This document shows positions 1 to 10,204 of a DNA stretch of 64,000 nt, piece by piece. Every line of letters begins with the position of its first letter. Within the stretch, counting starts at the first letter, position 1. Source of the DNA: Pseudomonadota bacterium (GTDB lineage Bacteria; Pseudomonadota; Alphaproteobacteria; Sphingomonadales; SMXR01); NCBI GenBank assembly GCA_022566895.1, contig JADFIA010000005.1, forward strand, positions 1 to 64,000, in the 5' to 3' direction. The position numbers were made by a program, and so were the translations under genes. The notes beneath the pieces are model-generated. The model was not told where the DNA came from. It saw only the letters and a program-made list of their open reading frames with translations, and searched no databases.

Positions 1-2
1 GC

Positions 3-877
3 GAGGAGTTTGGGCGCAATTTTCTTGATAAGATAATTCAGGTGCCATTCCGTGTACCGGCGCTCGATGCCGACGGGTTGACCGAGTTGGGGTTGACCAG
101 GAAGCGTGTCACAGAATTCGCGGCGCCCAAGGTACGGACCCCGGATCCCAAATCTACGGGCAAAAAACAGAGTTCACCTGCACCGGCATCTGTTCCAATT
201 CCAGATCCCGATCCCGATCCCGACCCCGATCCAATCATAGAGGAAGTGCCGCTGCCATCACTGCCGGAGGGCTACCGGGATGGCATACAGGCTCGAAGCG
301 AAAAGTTCTGCCAGGAATTGGGCGCCGCTTCGGCCGACGAGAAAGATACCGTTTACGCCTTTGCTTCGCCGATCGCTACCTCCCGGACTGGTTGGACGGG
401 TTCCAGCTTGGCCAAGCTGACGCCATCCCGGCCGAAGCGCTCGGTGGGCTCAGCGGCGAAGCGGGCGATGAAGTCAGGCGGGCGCTTATGGAAAATCCGG
501 AAATTGTCGAAGGGTTGGTTGTGCACAGGCTGGTGCGCATATCTGAGGTTCTCGACGAGGTCTTGGGCCCCCTCACCTCGCCGTTGCGACTGGCGCCACG
601 GGATGTGAAAAGCCTCAGCAATCAACTCCGCATTTATTTGCGGATCGATCCCTTTGAGGAATTTGACGAAGCCAAGCTCGCCGCTGCCTATTTGCTGGCT
701 GACCGGCTCGACCCCATCTGGCTCGATCAGCACATGGGGCTGCCGGTTCAAACTGCGGCGAGCAGAAATGGGCGCATCAATAGAGCAACAGCTGAAACGC
801 AGGAAGCTATAGAAAATATGATCGACGTAGACGAGGTAAAGCGGCTTGGACTGTGTCGCTGGCGGGCTAGCGCTTAA
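3..877 (+). pseudogene. C-terminal part of a KAP-family P-loop NTPase-like protein, apparently frameshifted (left-truncated by window edge)
   Basis: Open frame from base 3 reads EEFGRNFLDKIIQVPFRVPALDADGL, resembling the KAP NTPase 'FLdKIIQvPFrlP' motif. Frame +3 reads ...KDTVYAFASPIATS while frame +2 reads ...FADRYLPDWLDGFQLGQADAIPAEAL...DPIWLDQHMGL to a stop at 877, so the product seems to switch frame near 360-372. Confidence 0.55.
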
Positions 878-916
878 GCGGCCCCTCCCCGCGCCTCGCC
901 GCTTTCCTTTCCGGGG

Positions 917-1723
917 GTGAGTTTCTATAACTCTTTGATGGACGAACTCTTGAAAATCATGGCCCGCTTGCGGGACCCCGAGAGGGGCTGCCCGTGGGAT
1001 GTGGAGCAGACCTTTGCGACCATCGCTCCCTACACCATCGAGGAGGCCTACGAGGTCGCCCAGGCGATCGACGCCGGCGATATGGAGGAGCTAAAAGGCG
1101 AGCTCGGTGACCTCCTCTTCCAGGTCGTCTTTCACGCCCGCATGGCCGAAGAGGCCGGGCATTTCGATTTTGAGGAGGTGGTAAAATCGGTGGCCGAAAA
1201 AATGATCCGCCGCCACCCCCACGTCTGGGGCGAGGCCCAGGTGGACAGCGCTGCCGCCCAGACCGCGGCCTGGGAGGATCACAAAGCGGCCGAGCGGGCC
1301 GCGGACCCCAAAAGCGACCAGGCCAGCCTGCTCGACGATGTGCCGCTGGCCCTGCCGGCGCTGCTGCGGGCCGAGAAACTTCAAAAGCGGGCCGCCCGGG
1401 GGGGCTTCGACTGGCCGGAAGTGGGGCCGGTGGTGACCAAGATCAAGGAGGAGATTGCCGAGCTGTCCGAGGCGCTGGCCGAGCGGTCCGGAAGCGACAA
1501 GGTGGCCGAAGAGCTTGGTGATCTTCTGTTCGCGGTGGTCAATCTGGCCCGCCATATCGATGTGGCGCCCGAAGAGGCGCTGCGCCGCAGCAACCAGAAA
1601 TTCGGCCGCCGCTTCCGGCATATCGAAGCGGCGCTGGCCGCCAGCGGCCGCAAGATGGGGGAAATGAGTCTCGACCAGCTCGAAGCCTTGTGGCAGGAAG
1701 CCAAAAAGCAAGACCCCTCTTAA
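917..1723 (+). CDS. mazG: Nucleoside triphosphate pyrophosphohydrolase MazG
   Basis: MDELLKIMARLRDPERGCPWDVEQTFATIAPYTIEEAYEVAQAI...GELGDLLFQVVFHA; two MazG repeats. ATG at 938 is an alternative start. Confidence 0.95.
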   Translation: MSFYNSLMDELLKIMARLRDPERGCPWDVEQTFATIAPYTIEEAYEVAQAIDAGDMEELKGELGDLLFQVVFHARMAEEAGHFDFEEVVKSVAEKMIRRHPHVWGEAQVDSAAAQTAAWEDHKAAERAADPKSDQASLLDDVPLALPALLRAEKLQKRAARGGFDWPEVGPVVTKIKEEIAELSEALAERSGSDKVAEELGDLLFAVVNLARHIDVAPEEALRRSNQKFGRRFRHIEAALAASGRKMGEMSLDQLEALWQEAKKQDPS

Positions 1724-2988
1724 GACGCCAGGCGCGATCCGGACCCGATATCCGCCGCGAAATGTTTTTCGAAATAGCCTCGGAGCTGCGGCGCGATTCG
1801 CACCGACAGACGCAGCTGATCGTCGACCATCTCCTCGCCAAGCACCTGGGCGTTTCGATGCAACCAGGCCCGGGCCTTGCCGGCCCTCAGCGCCAGACAT
1901 ACCTCGATCCGAACCTCGTGGCGGGCCAGGCTGGCATCGAGCGCCGTCAACAGGTCGTCGATTCCCTCTCCGGTAACGGCTGAACAGTAAATGGTTGCGG
2001 CGTTCTCCGGCCGCGGCGCGGCGGCAAGAAGATCCAGTTTATTGCGCACCATGAAGGTCTCCGGCCCGTCCTGATGCACCCCCAGATTTTCCAGCACCTT
2101 GTTTACTTCGCGGCGCAGAATGCGGGCGTCGGGATTGGCGGCATCCTCGATATGCAGGATCAGATCGGCTTCGATCACCTCCTCGAGCGTGGCCCGGAAA
2201 GCGGCAATCAATTCGGTTGGCAGATCCGAGATGAAACCCACCGTATCCGAGAGTATGAGTTTGCGCCCAGACGGCAGCTTCAAGACCCGCATGGTCGGGT
2301 CCAGGGTCGCAAAAAGCATAGCCGCAACCAGCACCTTGGCGCCCACCAGGCGGTTAAACAGGGTCGACTTGCCGGCATTTGTGTAGCCCACCAGTGCGGC
2401 GGTCGGATAGGGAACGCTGGTGCGGGCCCGGCGCTGCAGGCGGCGAGTGCGGCGAATTTCCTCAAGTAGCGTTCTAAGCCGTTTGATGCGCTCGCCGATC
2501 AGCCGGCGGTCGGCCTCGATCTGCCGCTCGCCCGGCCCACCAAGAAAGCCGAAACCGCCACGCTGGCGCTCAAGGTGGGTCCAGGAGCGCACCAGGCGGC
2601 CGCGCTGATATTCGAGATGCGCCAGCTCGACCTGCAAGACCCCTTCCCGGGTGTGGGCCCGTTGCCCGAAAATCTCCAGGATCAGCGCCGTGCGGTCGAT
2701 GACCTTAAGGCCCCAGGCCTGCTCGAGATTGCGCTGTTGAATGGGCCGCAAGGTGCAATCGAGTATGACCAGCCCGGCTTTTTCCGCCGCGATCAGCTCC
2801 TTGAATTCCTCAACCTTGCCGTGACCGATGAAAGTATCGGTTTGAATGCGCGCTAGCGGCACCAAAAAACGGCCGGCGATCTCAACCTTCATCGCTACTG
2901 CCAGAGCGACCGATTCCGCAAGCCGCCGCTCCGGATCACGAACTCCCTTGGCGCGCTTCAAGTAGGCATGGACTATGAGCGTTCTCAC
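1720..2988 (-). CDS. hflX: GTPase HflX
   Basis: GGPGERQIEADRRLIGERIKRL...ALVGYTNAGKSTLFNRL...LSDTVGFISDLP; adjacent to hfq. Confidence 0.96.
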   Translation of the reverse strand: MRTLIVHAYLKRAKGVRDPERRLAESVALAVAMKVEIAGRFLVPLARIQTDTFIGHGKVEEFKELIAAEKAGLVILDCTLRPIQQRNLEQAWGLKVIDRTALILEIFGQRAHTREGVLQVELAHLEYQRGRLVRSWTHLERQRGGFGFLGGPGERQIEADRRLIGERIKRLRTLLEEIRRTRRLQRRARTSVPYPTAALVGYTNAGKSTLFNRLVGAKVLVAAMLFATLDPTMRVLKLPSGRKLILSDTVGFISDLPTELIAAFRATLEEVIEADLILHIEDAANPDARILRREVNKVLENLGVHQDGPETFMVRNKLDLLAAAPRPENAATIYCSAVTGEGIDDLLTALDASLARHEVRIEVCLALRAGKARAWLHRNAQVLGEEMVDDQLRLSVRIAPQLRGYFEKHFAADIGSGSRLAS

Positions 2989-3032
2989 GACGTCACTTTA
3001 GTGGAATTCAGGCGGCAAGTCGTCCGTTCCAC

Positions 3033-3299
3033 CTAGTCGCCGTCGCTGTCGCTGTCGTCTTTTTCCTCACTGTCAGGTTCAAAAAGCTGCAAGGGTCCAG
3101 CGGGCATGACCGTCGAGATGGCATGTTTGTACACCAGCTGCGAATGTCCATCGCGCCGCAACAATACACAGAAATTATCAAACCAAGTGATAACCCCCTG
3201 AAGCTTGACCCCGTTTACGAGAAAAATTGTTACCGGCGCTTTGTCTTTTCTTACCTGATTGAGAAACACGTCCTGAAGGTTATTTTGTTTTTCAGCCAC
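3033..3299 (-). CDS. hfq: RNA chaperone Hfq with short acidic C-terminal tail
   Basis: [61 protein letters not shown]; tail [15 protein letters not shown]. Confidence 0.98.
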   Translation of the reverse strand: MAEKQNNLQDVFLNQVRKDKAPVTIFLVNGVKLQGVITWFDNFCVLLRRDGHSQLVYKHAISTVMPAGPLQLFEPDSEEKDDSDSDGD

Positions 3300-3485
3300 T
3301 ATTTATATCCTTCGTTGCCGGAAGATTCTCTCTTCCAGCGGTTTCGAATCTCCTTCCTCCCCGTTGCCCCCGGTCAGGCGGCCGATGTGCCGTCCTGAGA
3401 AATCAGGTTCAGGAAAATTCACTGTGTCACCAAGCAGCAAGGCTTGTCAATTTGGCCTAACCTAGAAGTGATCGGCGCCAGCCGA

Positions 3486-4934
3486 TTAGCGCCGCCAAAA
3501 TCCGGCCGAAATGACCGAAAGCACTGCGACGATTTCCAGTCGGCCCAAGATCATAAGGGCAGCAAAAAAACCAAGCCCCCAGTTCCCCAGACTTTCCATG
3601 CCCGCAAACTGTCCGTCGACCATATAGATAAGCGGTCCGGTGTTGGACAGGGCCGCGACAGTCAGGGCTACGGCGCTGGTTATTTCAAAGCCAAACAGAG
3701 CGAACACCAGCGTCGACAGCATCAGCGTTATCCCAAACGCGAAGATCAGCAGCCAAATGCGGCCAAGATAGCCTTCGTTGACCAGACGGCCGGCAAAATG
3801 TGGTGCGAAGGCGTCGTGGGGGTGGGCGAGATGCCGCAGCTCCGCGAGTATGTGACGAAAAAGGATAATCAGGCGCATGGCCTTGATGCCACCGCTGGTC
3901 GAGGCGACGCTGGCGCCCAAAAAAGCCAGACTGACCAGAACAAGGAGCGTCACAAGGCTGGTCTCCGGCGCTGCGCTGCTGATAAAGCCGGTCGTCGAGA
4001 AAGCCGAAATCGCACTGAATATGCCGCCCCTCAGCCAATCGCCCACGGACGCCGTCAGCGGCAGACCGACGATCAGCACGGCGATCACCGCTAGCACCGT
4101 GAATCGCAAATAAGTCAGCGCATGTTCACGCTCCTGCCGGCGCACACGCCGCAACCGGAAAACGTACCAGAAAAGCGGCAGATTAAGACCCGCGACCAGC
4201 ATAAAAAGGCTCAGTATCCATTCTCCTGCCGGATTGTCCACCAGGGCCGACTGTCCGATCGTCTGCACAAACCCGCCGCTGCTCAAAGTCGCCAGGGCGA
4301 CCGTGGACGAGCGAAAGCCGTCTTCCCCGGCCAGCACCAGGGCGATCGCACAAAGAAGCGTTAGACCGGCATAGGGAATAAACAGAGCCGCTCCATACTT
4401 TCTCATCCGCTCGCCGGTTGCTTCGCCTTCCCCCTTTGGCAGGCCGCAGTCGTAAAGTTGCAGCGCCCCAATATTCAGATGCGTCAGGACAGCCAGCACC
4501 ATGACCACGGTCAAAAGCCCGCCTCCCCACTCCAAGAGAGCCCGATAAAAATAGAGCCCCCGGCCAAGCTCGTCGCCGCTGCCAAGGAGGCTGGCCCCGG
4601 TCGTCGTGAGGGCGGAAACGGCTTCGAAGTAGCCGCGCCAGAAGCCGCCCGCATTGGCATCAATGACAAAGGGCAAGGCCGCAAATACCGGCAGCAGCAA
4701 TAGCACCAGGAGCGGCGTGAAGACGTCGACCCGACGATCGAGTTGAAGCTTGCTGCCGCGGAATGCGATCATCAGCCCGAGGCTGCAGAAGGCGGTGAAA
4801 GCCGCCGCCGCCAGCAAAGTCCCTGCAGGGCCGGACTCGCCATAGCCCATGGCCACCAGATAGCCGAATGTCTGCACGCCGCTGAGCACGATCAGGAGCC
4901 TGGCGATGATATATCCCACATGGGCGACAAACAT
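3486..4934 (-). CDS. trkH: Trk-type potassium uptake membrane subunit TrkH
   Basis: TTTGASLLG, STTGFISS, STSGGIKAMR, LSNTGP selectivity-filter-like repeats; multi-TM; next to trkA. Confidence 0.95.
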   Translation of the reverse strand: MFVAHVGYIIARLLIVLSGVQTFGYLVAMGYGESGPAGTLLAAAAFTAFCSLGLMIAFRGSKLQLDRRVDVFTPLLVLLLLPVFAALPFVIDANAGGFWRGYFEAVSALTTTGASLLGSGDELGRGLYFYRALLEWGGGLLTVVMVLAVLTHLNIGALQLYDCGLPKGEGEATGERMRKYGAALFIPYAGLTLLCAIALVLAGEDGFRSSTVALATLSSGGFVQTIGQSALVDNPAGEWILSLFMLVAGLNLPLFWYVFRLRRVRRQEREHALTYLRFTVLAVIAVLIVGLPLTASVGDWLRGGIFSAISAFSTTGFISSAAPETSLVTLLVLVSLAFLGASVASTSGGIKAMRLIILFRHILAELRHLAHPHDAFAPHFAGRLVNEGYLGRIWLLIFAFGITLMLSTLVFALFGFEITSAVALTVAALSNTGPLIYMVDGQFAGMESLGNWGLGFFAALMILGRLEIVAVLSVISAGFWRR

Positions 4935-4939
4935 GGCGC

Positions 4940-6316
4940 TTAGAAGTATTCGAGGCGAACCGAAAACATATGTTCGATCTTTTTGACGTCGGGCGCCCGG
5001 GCCAAAATGACGACGCGGTCATCGGTTTCAAAGGTCGTGTCCCCCCGCGGGATCAAGACTTCGCCGTCGCGAACGATGGCGCCGATCATAATCCCGGACG
5101 GCAGCTTCAGATCGCGAATGGACTTGCCCACGAGAGGCGAAGTTTCAAGAGCTTCGGCCTCGATGATCTCGGCTTCGCCGCCGCGAATCGTGTGCAGTCC
5201 CAGAATACGGCCCCGGCGGATATGCTGGATGATCGTCGAAACCGTGGTCTCCCTGGGGTCCACATAAACGTCGATGCCCAACGAGCCCAAGAGCGAACTG
5301 TAGATGGGATTGGCCACCAGGGCCACAACCCGCCCCGCGCCAAGGCTTTTGGCCAGAAGCGAGGCAAGAATATTGACCTCGTCTTCATTGGCCACCGCAA
5401 CCAGCGTTTCAGCCCCCTGGACGTTCGCTTCCTTCAGAATTTCGGAATCGAGCGCATCGCCATTGATCACCATGGCCTTGGACAGTTGTGAGGCCGCGAA
5501 TTCGGCCCGGGCGGCATCGCGCTCGATCAGCTTGACGTTGACCGGCTCGGCGTTGGCTTCAAGTTCCTTGGCAAGGAACAGCCCGACATTCCCTGCGCCG
5601 ACAATGACAATGTGCCGGGCTTCTTTTTCCTCGTGCCCGAAGACAGACATGGCCCGGCTCAGGTGCGTATCCTCGACCGCCAAGTAAATGCTGTCACCGG
5701 CTTCCATCGGGTCATCGCCGGAAGGTACGAACAGCTTTTCGTTGCGGACTATCGCCAGAACCGTAATGTGCATTTCGGGAAACAGTTCGGTGAGCTGTCG
5801 CAGCGGCGTATCGAGGATCGGGCAGGACTCATCAAGATGTACACCGACGACCCGGACCTTGCCGTCGACGAACGGGATGACCTCGAAGGCACCGGGCACT
5901 TCTAGCCGCCGGTGAATCGCCCGTGCGACCTCCACCTCCGGCGAAATAATGACGTCGATCGGCATATGGTCACGGCTGAAGAGATCCTGCCACATGGGCT
6001 TTAGATAACTCTGATTGCGGACCCTGGCGATTTTGGTTGGCACATTGAAAAGCGAATGGGCGACCTGGCAGGCGACCATGTTAACCTCGTCTGACTGGGT
6101 CACGGCGATGATCATGTCGGTGCCGGCTGCACCGGCCCTCTCGAGAAGATCCGGATCGGAGGCGTAGCCCTCAAGGGCCTGCACGTCCAGGCTTTCCATT
6201 ATCTTTTGGACCAGCGCAGGTGAGCGGTCGATGACCACGACGTCGTGGCCTTGTTGGGCCAGATGGCGGGCAATGTTGAATCCAACCTGACCTGCCCCGC
6301 AAACGATGACTTTCAT
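4940..6316 (-). CDS. trkA: Trk potassium transporter NAD-binding subunit TrkA
   Basis: MKVIVCGAGQVGFNIARHLAQQGHDVVVIDRS and a second Rossmann VIVGAGNVGLFLAKELE; two TrkA_N/TrkA_C modules. ORF extends to 6343. Confidence 0.96.
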   Translation of the reverse strand: MKVIVCGAGQVGFNIARHLAQQGHDVVVIDRSPALVQKIMESLDVQALEGYASDPDLLERAGAAGTDMIIAVTQSDEVNMVACQVAHSLFNVPTKIARVRNQSYLKPMWQDLFSRDHMPIDVIISPEVEVARAIHRRLEVPGAFEVIPFVDGKVRVVGVHLDESCPILDTPLRQLTELFPEMHITVLAIVRNEKLFVPSGDDPMEAGDSIYLAVEDTHLSRAMSVFGHEEKEARHIVIVGAGNVGLFLAKELEANAEPVNVKLIERDAARAEFAASQLSKAMVINGDALDSEILKEANVQGAETLVAVANEDEVNILASLLAKSLGAGRVVALVANPIYSSLLGSLGIDVYVDPRETTVSTIIQHIRRGRILGLHTIRGGEAEIIEAEALETSPLVGKSIRDLKLPSGIMIGAIVRDGEVLIPRGDTTFETDDRVVILARAPDVKKIEHMFSVRLEYF

Positions 6317-6367
6317 ACGCCCATCTTTCCTGTGATTGGGCAATCATTGCCCGAAAGTTTGAAAAGC

Positions 6368-7762
6368 TCAACCGTTCTCGCTCGAATTGGCTCTGCGGTT
6401 GGAAGACAGACCGAGGGTCTTGAGCTTGCGGTGTAATGCTGAGCGCTCCATTCCAACGAACGTTGCGGTGCGCGAAATATTGCCGCTGAAGCGGCTGATC
6501 TGGACCTTCAAATACTCCCGTTCGAAGGCAGCGCGGGCCTGACGCAGTGGAATCGACATGATCGAAGCGTGGCCGTTAGCGCCCAGCATCTCCGCCGACT
6601 GGCCGCTGATTTCCTTGGGCAGCATGTCCGCCGTAATCTCCTCGCAATCGATATTGGCCAAAATGATCAGACGCTCGACCATGTTCTTGAGCTGGCGCAC
6701 ATTGCCGGGCCAGTCATAGGCCTGGAGCGCCGCCATCGCTTCGGCGTTGACCGGGTGTCGGGGACGGCCGGTCGTCGACGACAGTTGATCCATGAAATGA
6801 TCCACCAGAATCGGGACATCCTCGCGGCGTTCGGTGATCGGCGGCACGGTGACGGGAACAACGCTCAGCCGATGAAACAAGTCCTGGCGAAATACCCCCT
6901 GCTGGATCGCCTCTTGAAGGTTGCGCGATGTGGCGCTGATCACCCGCACATCGACCGCCACCTGTTTGGCGCCGCCGACCCGGTTGAAGGTCTGTTCGGT
7001 CAGGACCCGCAATATCTTTGCCTGTGTGGGCACCGGCATGTCTACCACCTCGTCGAGAAACAGGGTACCGCCGTGCGCCTGTTCAAATAGACCAGTTTTC
7101 ACCACCGCGCCGTTCTGCTCGATGCCGAACAGTTCCTGCTCCATGCGCTCGGGCTCAATATTCGCCGAATTGACGATGACAAACTTGCCGGCTGCTCTTT
7201 TGGATCTATTATGGATCAAGCGAGCGGTGACTTCTTTCCCGCATCCGGCTGGCCCTGAGATCATGACGCGGCTGCCGGTTGGTGCCACCTTTTCGATCAT
7301 TACACGCAACTGATTTATGGCGCTCGAGCGACCGATAAGCTCGTCCACCATGCCGGCCTTGCGCCGCAATTCCACGTTTTCCCCGCGCAGCCGCTCGGCC
7401 TCGGTTGCCCGCCCGACCAAATGAATCAACTTGTCCGCCTGAAAGGGCTTCTCGATGAAATCATAGGCACCAAGTTTGATCGCCGCGACAGCGGTCTCGA
7501 TATTGCCGTGACCGCTGATCATCACGACTGGCAGGTCGCGGTGCCGGCTCTTGACGATCTTTAGAATCTCGAGGCCGTCACGCTTGCTCCCTTGTAACCA
7601 GATATCCAGAACCAGCAGTGACGGCCGGCGCGCCTCAATCTCGCGAAAGGCGGTGTCGCTGTTATGGGCGCAGCGCGTTTCGTAGCCTTCGTCGGCGAGG
7701 ATGCCAGCGATCAGCTCACGGATATCGTCTTCGTCGTCAACGATCAGGATATCAAGTGCCAT
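6368..7762 (-). CDS. ntrX: Sigma-54-associated response regulator NtrX
   Basis: MALDILIVDDEDDIRELIAGILADEGYETR; AAA+ domain with atypical ISGPAGCGKEVTARLIH; downstream of ntrY. Confidence 0.93.
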   Translation of the reverse strand: MALDILIVDDEDDIRELIAGILADEGYETRCAHNSDTAFREIEARRPSLLVLDIWLQGSKRDGLEILKIVKSRHRDLPVVMISGHGNIETAVAAIKLGAYDFIEKPFQADKLIHLVGRATEAERLRGENVELRRKAGMVDELIGRSSAINQLRVMIEKVAPTGSRVMISGPAGCGKEVTARLIHNRSKRAAGKFVIVNSANIEPERMEQELFGIEQNGAVVKTGLFEQAHGGTLFLDEVVDMPVPTQAKILRVLTEQTFNRVGGAKQVAVDVRVISATSRNLQEAIQQGVFRQDLFHRLSVVPVTVPPITERREDVPILVDHFMDQLSSTTGRPRHPVNAEAMAALQAYDWPGNVRQLKNMVERLIILANIDCEEITADMLPKEISGQSAEMLGANGHASIMSIPLRQARAAFEREYLKVQISRFSGNISRTATFVGMERSALHRKLKTLGLSSNRRANSSENG

Positions 7763-10085
7763 GGCCAACCCCCTTAACACGTTCACTCGGTGCCGGGTTG
7801 GCCTGCTGGACCGGCGGTGCAGAGTTCTTGCCGCTGCCCTGGAGCCGCGACCTTAAAGCAGGAAGGTCAAACGAAATCACGACGCGGGCACCGCTATCTT
7901 TCTTGTTTTCGAGGACGAGCTGGCCAGCGTGATCCTCGACCACCTTACGCACGATGGCCAGGCCCAGTCCGGTCCCCTTGCCCCGGGTGGTGACATAGGG
8001 TTCGGTCAATCGTTCGATCAAGTCTTCGGGCAGTCCTGTGCCGTTGTCGCAAATGCTGATCACCAGAGTCTTGTTGCCGCTCACGGACAACCGCACGTCG
8101 ATCCGGCTCTTCTTGGTCCCGCTGTCGCTTCTGGAGAGCTTTAAGGCGGCGATGGATTCGGCTGCATTCTTCAAAATATTGGTCAGCGCCTGAGCAATCT
8201 GCCGGCCATCGCAAATCATGTGAACGGACTTGTCGGGAACGCTGAGCTTGTACTCAATGTTCGGCCGGCCGACCTCTTGCAGAAAAACCGCCTGCCTAAC
8301 GATATCGACCATATCCTCTTTCCTGAATATCGGCTCGGGCATGCGAGCGAAAGACGAAAACTCGTCGACCATGCGGCGCAGATCGCCGACTTGGCGGATT
8401 ATGGTGTTGGTGCACTGCTCGAAGACCTCGGGATCGGTCGTCACCTCCTTTTGGTATTTCCGCTGCAGGCGCTCGGCAGACAATTGAATTGGCGTGAGCG
8501 GGTTTTTAATCTCGTGCGCGATGCGGCGAGCAATATCGGCCCATGCGGCGATCCTCTGGTCGGCCAGCTGTTTAGTGATGTCGTCAAAGGTCACGACAAA
8601 TCCAGCGGCCGAATCCGCGCCGATGTCTTTGGCGATGCGCACTAAGAGCATGCGCTGCTGCCCCTTGCGCGTCACCGAAACCTGATGCTGTACGGTGTCA
8701 TCCAGGCTGCCCTTCAATTCATGGAAACAGGCCGCCAGCTCTGGCAAAAGCAGGCTCAGTTTCTTGCCCTCCAATTGATCCGGCTCAGCGCCGAGAAACT
8801 CGCAGGCAGCACGATTGGGCAGGTTGATAGCTCCCGTGCTGTCCAGACCGATGACCCCGGCCGAGACCCCCGACAGGACCGCCTCGGTAAATCTTCGGCG
8901 GGTGTCCAGTTTTCGGTTGGCCTGCATCAGTTGATCCTGTTGAAGGGATAATTGTTTGGTCATTCGATTGAAAGACCGGCCAAGCATACCTAATTCGTCG
9001 GCTCCCTTCAGCGACGGCACGCGGACCTTCAGGTTGCCCTTGGCGACCTTCTCCGAGGCCTCAACGAGGCTCGCGATCGGTGCGACAAGCTGGTTGGCCA
9101 ACGACAGTCCGATCCACACCGCGACCAAGAGAATCAGGAAGGCGAGGATAAAAAACACGGCATTGGTTTGAAACTGAATGCTCGAACGTTGACCTTCGAG
9201 ATTTTCATATTCGGCGATCGACGCGCGCACCGCATCGGCGCGTGCGACGACGTTGGAATTTACAAATCGGCTGACATAAAGATAGGTGTTGATGAAGTCC
9301 TCGAGCTTGACCAAGGCCCGCACACGGTCGTCCTCGGTTTCGGAAACCAGGACCAGGTCGCCTTCGTTCAGGCGCTCCATGACCACGTCGGGGACCCGTT
9401 CCGGTGCCAGTTCCAGATTCAGGGTTGCCCGCGCTAGAACAATGCCATTGCCAGTAAACACAATCGCTTCCGAAAGGGCGCGCTTGGCGGTCTGGTCTTC
9501 AACCATGGCCCGCAAGAGCTTCCTGTCCTGCTGCAGAAACAACGCCTGCCGATTCAAATCGACCGCCATAGCCAGAATATCGCCCTGGATGACCTGCCGA
9601 TGCTCGGCCACATAGGAATCAGCAACGACAAGAGAATCCTGAAGCGTTGAACGGACCTTGTCGCTGAACCAGGACTGTATGCCGAACTCGAAAAGGACGG
9701 CTGAAAAGATGGCCATGAGAATGGGTGGCCCGACCGCGATCAAGGCGAAAATGCGGACCAGACGGCCATGCAGCTTTGAGCCGGCCAAGCCCTGTCTGCG
9801 GGCGGTCCATAAACCGGCCAGGGGCCGCACGATCAGGGCGGCAAGCGCCAACAGCAGAATCACATCGAGCAGTAGAAGCGCCCGGATGGTGCCGCCGGTC
9901 ACATCGAACGGCGCTTCCCTGGTCAGCGCGACAACGGTGGCGATGCTTGAGACCAGTGCCAACGTGGCAACAGCTGCCGCCATTTTGGCGCCAAGGCGGG
10001 CGTTACGGGCCCGGCGGCGCGCCATCGCCAGGAGTTGAAGCGCCGCCCGGCGGTCAAAGCGATCGATCGAAGTGGTACTGTCCAT
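7752..10085 (-). CDS. ntrY: Nitrogen regulation sensor histidine kinase NtrY
   Basis: N-terminal TMs, HAMP, PAS, IAHEIKNPLTPIQLSAERLQRKY, GKGTGLGLAIVRKVVEDHAG. Confidence 0.95.
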   Translation of the reverse strand: MDSTTSIDRFDRRAALQLLAMARRRARNARLGAKMAAAVATLALVSSIATVVALTREAPFDVTGGTIRALLLLDVILLLALAALIVRPLAGLWTARRQGLAGSKLHGRLVRIFALIAVGPPILMAIFSAVLFEFGIQSWFSDKVRSTLQDSLVVADSYVAEHRQVIQGDILAMAVDLNRQALFLQQDRKLLRAMVEDQTAKRALSEAIVFTGNGIVLARATLNLELAPERVPDVVMERLNEGDLVLVSETEDDRVRALVKLEDFINTYLYVSRFVNSNVVARADAVRASIAEYENLEGQRSSIQFQTNAVFFILAFLILLVAVWIGLSLANQLVAPIASLVEASEKVAKGNLKVRVPSLKGADELGMLGRSFNRMTKQLSLQQDQLMQANRKLDTRRRFTEAVLSGVSAGVIGLDSTGAINLPNRAACEFLGAEPDQLEGKKLSLLLPELAACFHELKGSLDDTVQHQVSVTRKGQQRMLLVRIAKDIGADSAAGFVVTFDDITKQLADQRIAAWADIARRIAHEIKNPLTPIQLSAERLQRKYQKEVTTDPEVFEQCTNTIIRQVGDLRRMVDEFSSFARMPEPIFRKEDMVDIVRQAVFLQEVGRPNIEYKLSVPDKSVHMICDGRQIAQALTNILKNAAESIAALKLSRSDSGTKKSRIDVRLSVSGNKTLVISICDNGTGLPEDLIERLTEPYVTTRGKGTGLGLAIVRKVVEDHAGQLVLENKKDSGARVVISFDLPALRSRLQGSGKNSAPPVQQANPAPSERVKGVGHGT

Positions 10086-10204
10086 GTGGTCTCCGGCGGG
10101 TTGGGAAATCTTTGGCGGCGCACGCAGGGCGACACTGCGTCATAATTATCACAGAATCGCGCAATACGTTACATATTTGCCAGACGGAGGCAAGACTTGA
10201 CGGT

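Noticed and set aside
3444-4094. Long + strand ORF opposite trkH (216 aa), and similar long antisense ORFs elsewhere (e.g. 16916-18643 opposite lipA/lpdA, 26881-27843 opposite pyrG, 24538-25482 opposite eno)
   Set aside because: They lie wholly or mostly opposite well-supported conserved genes and lack recognisable domains; long antisense ORFs are expected in high-GC coding DNA.
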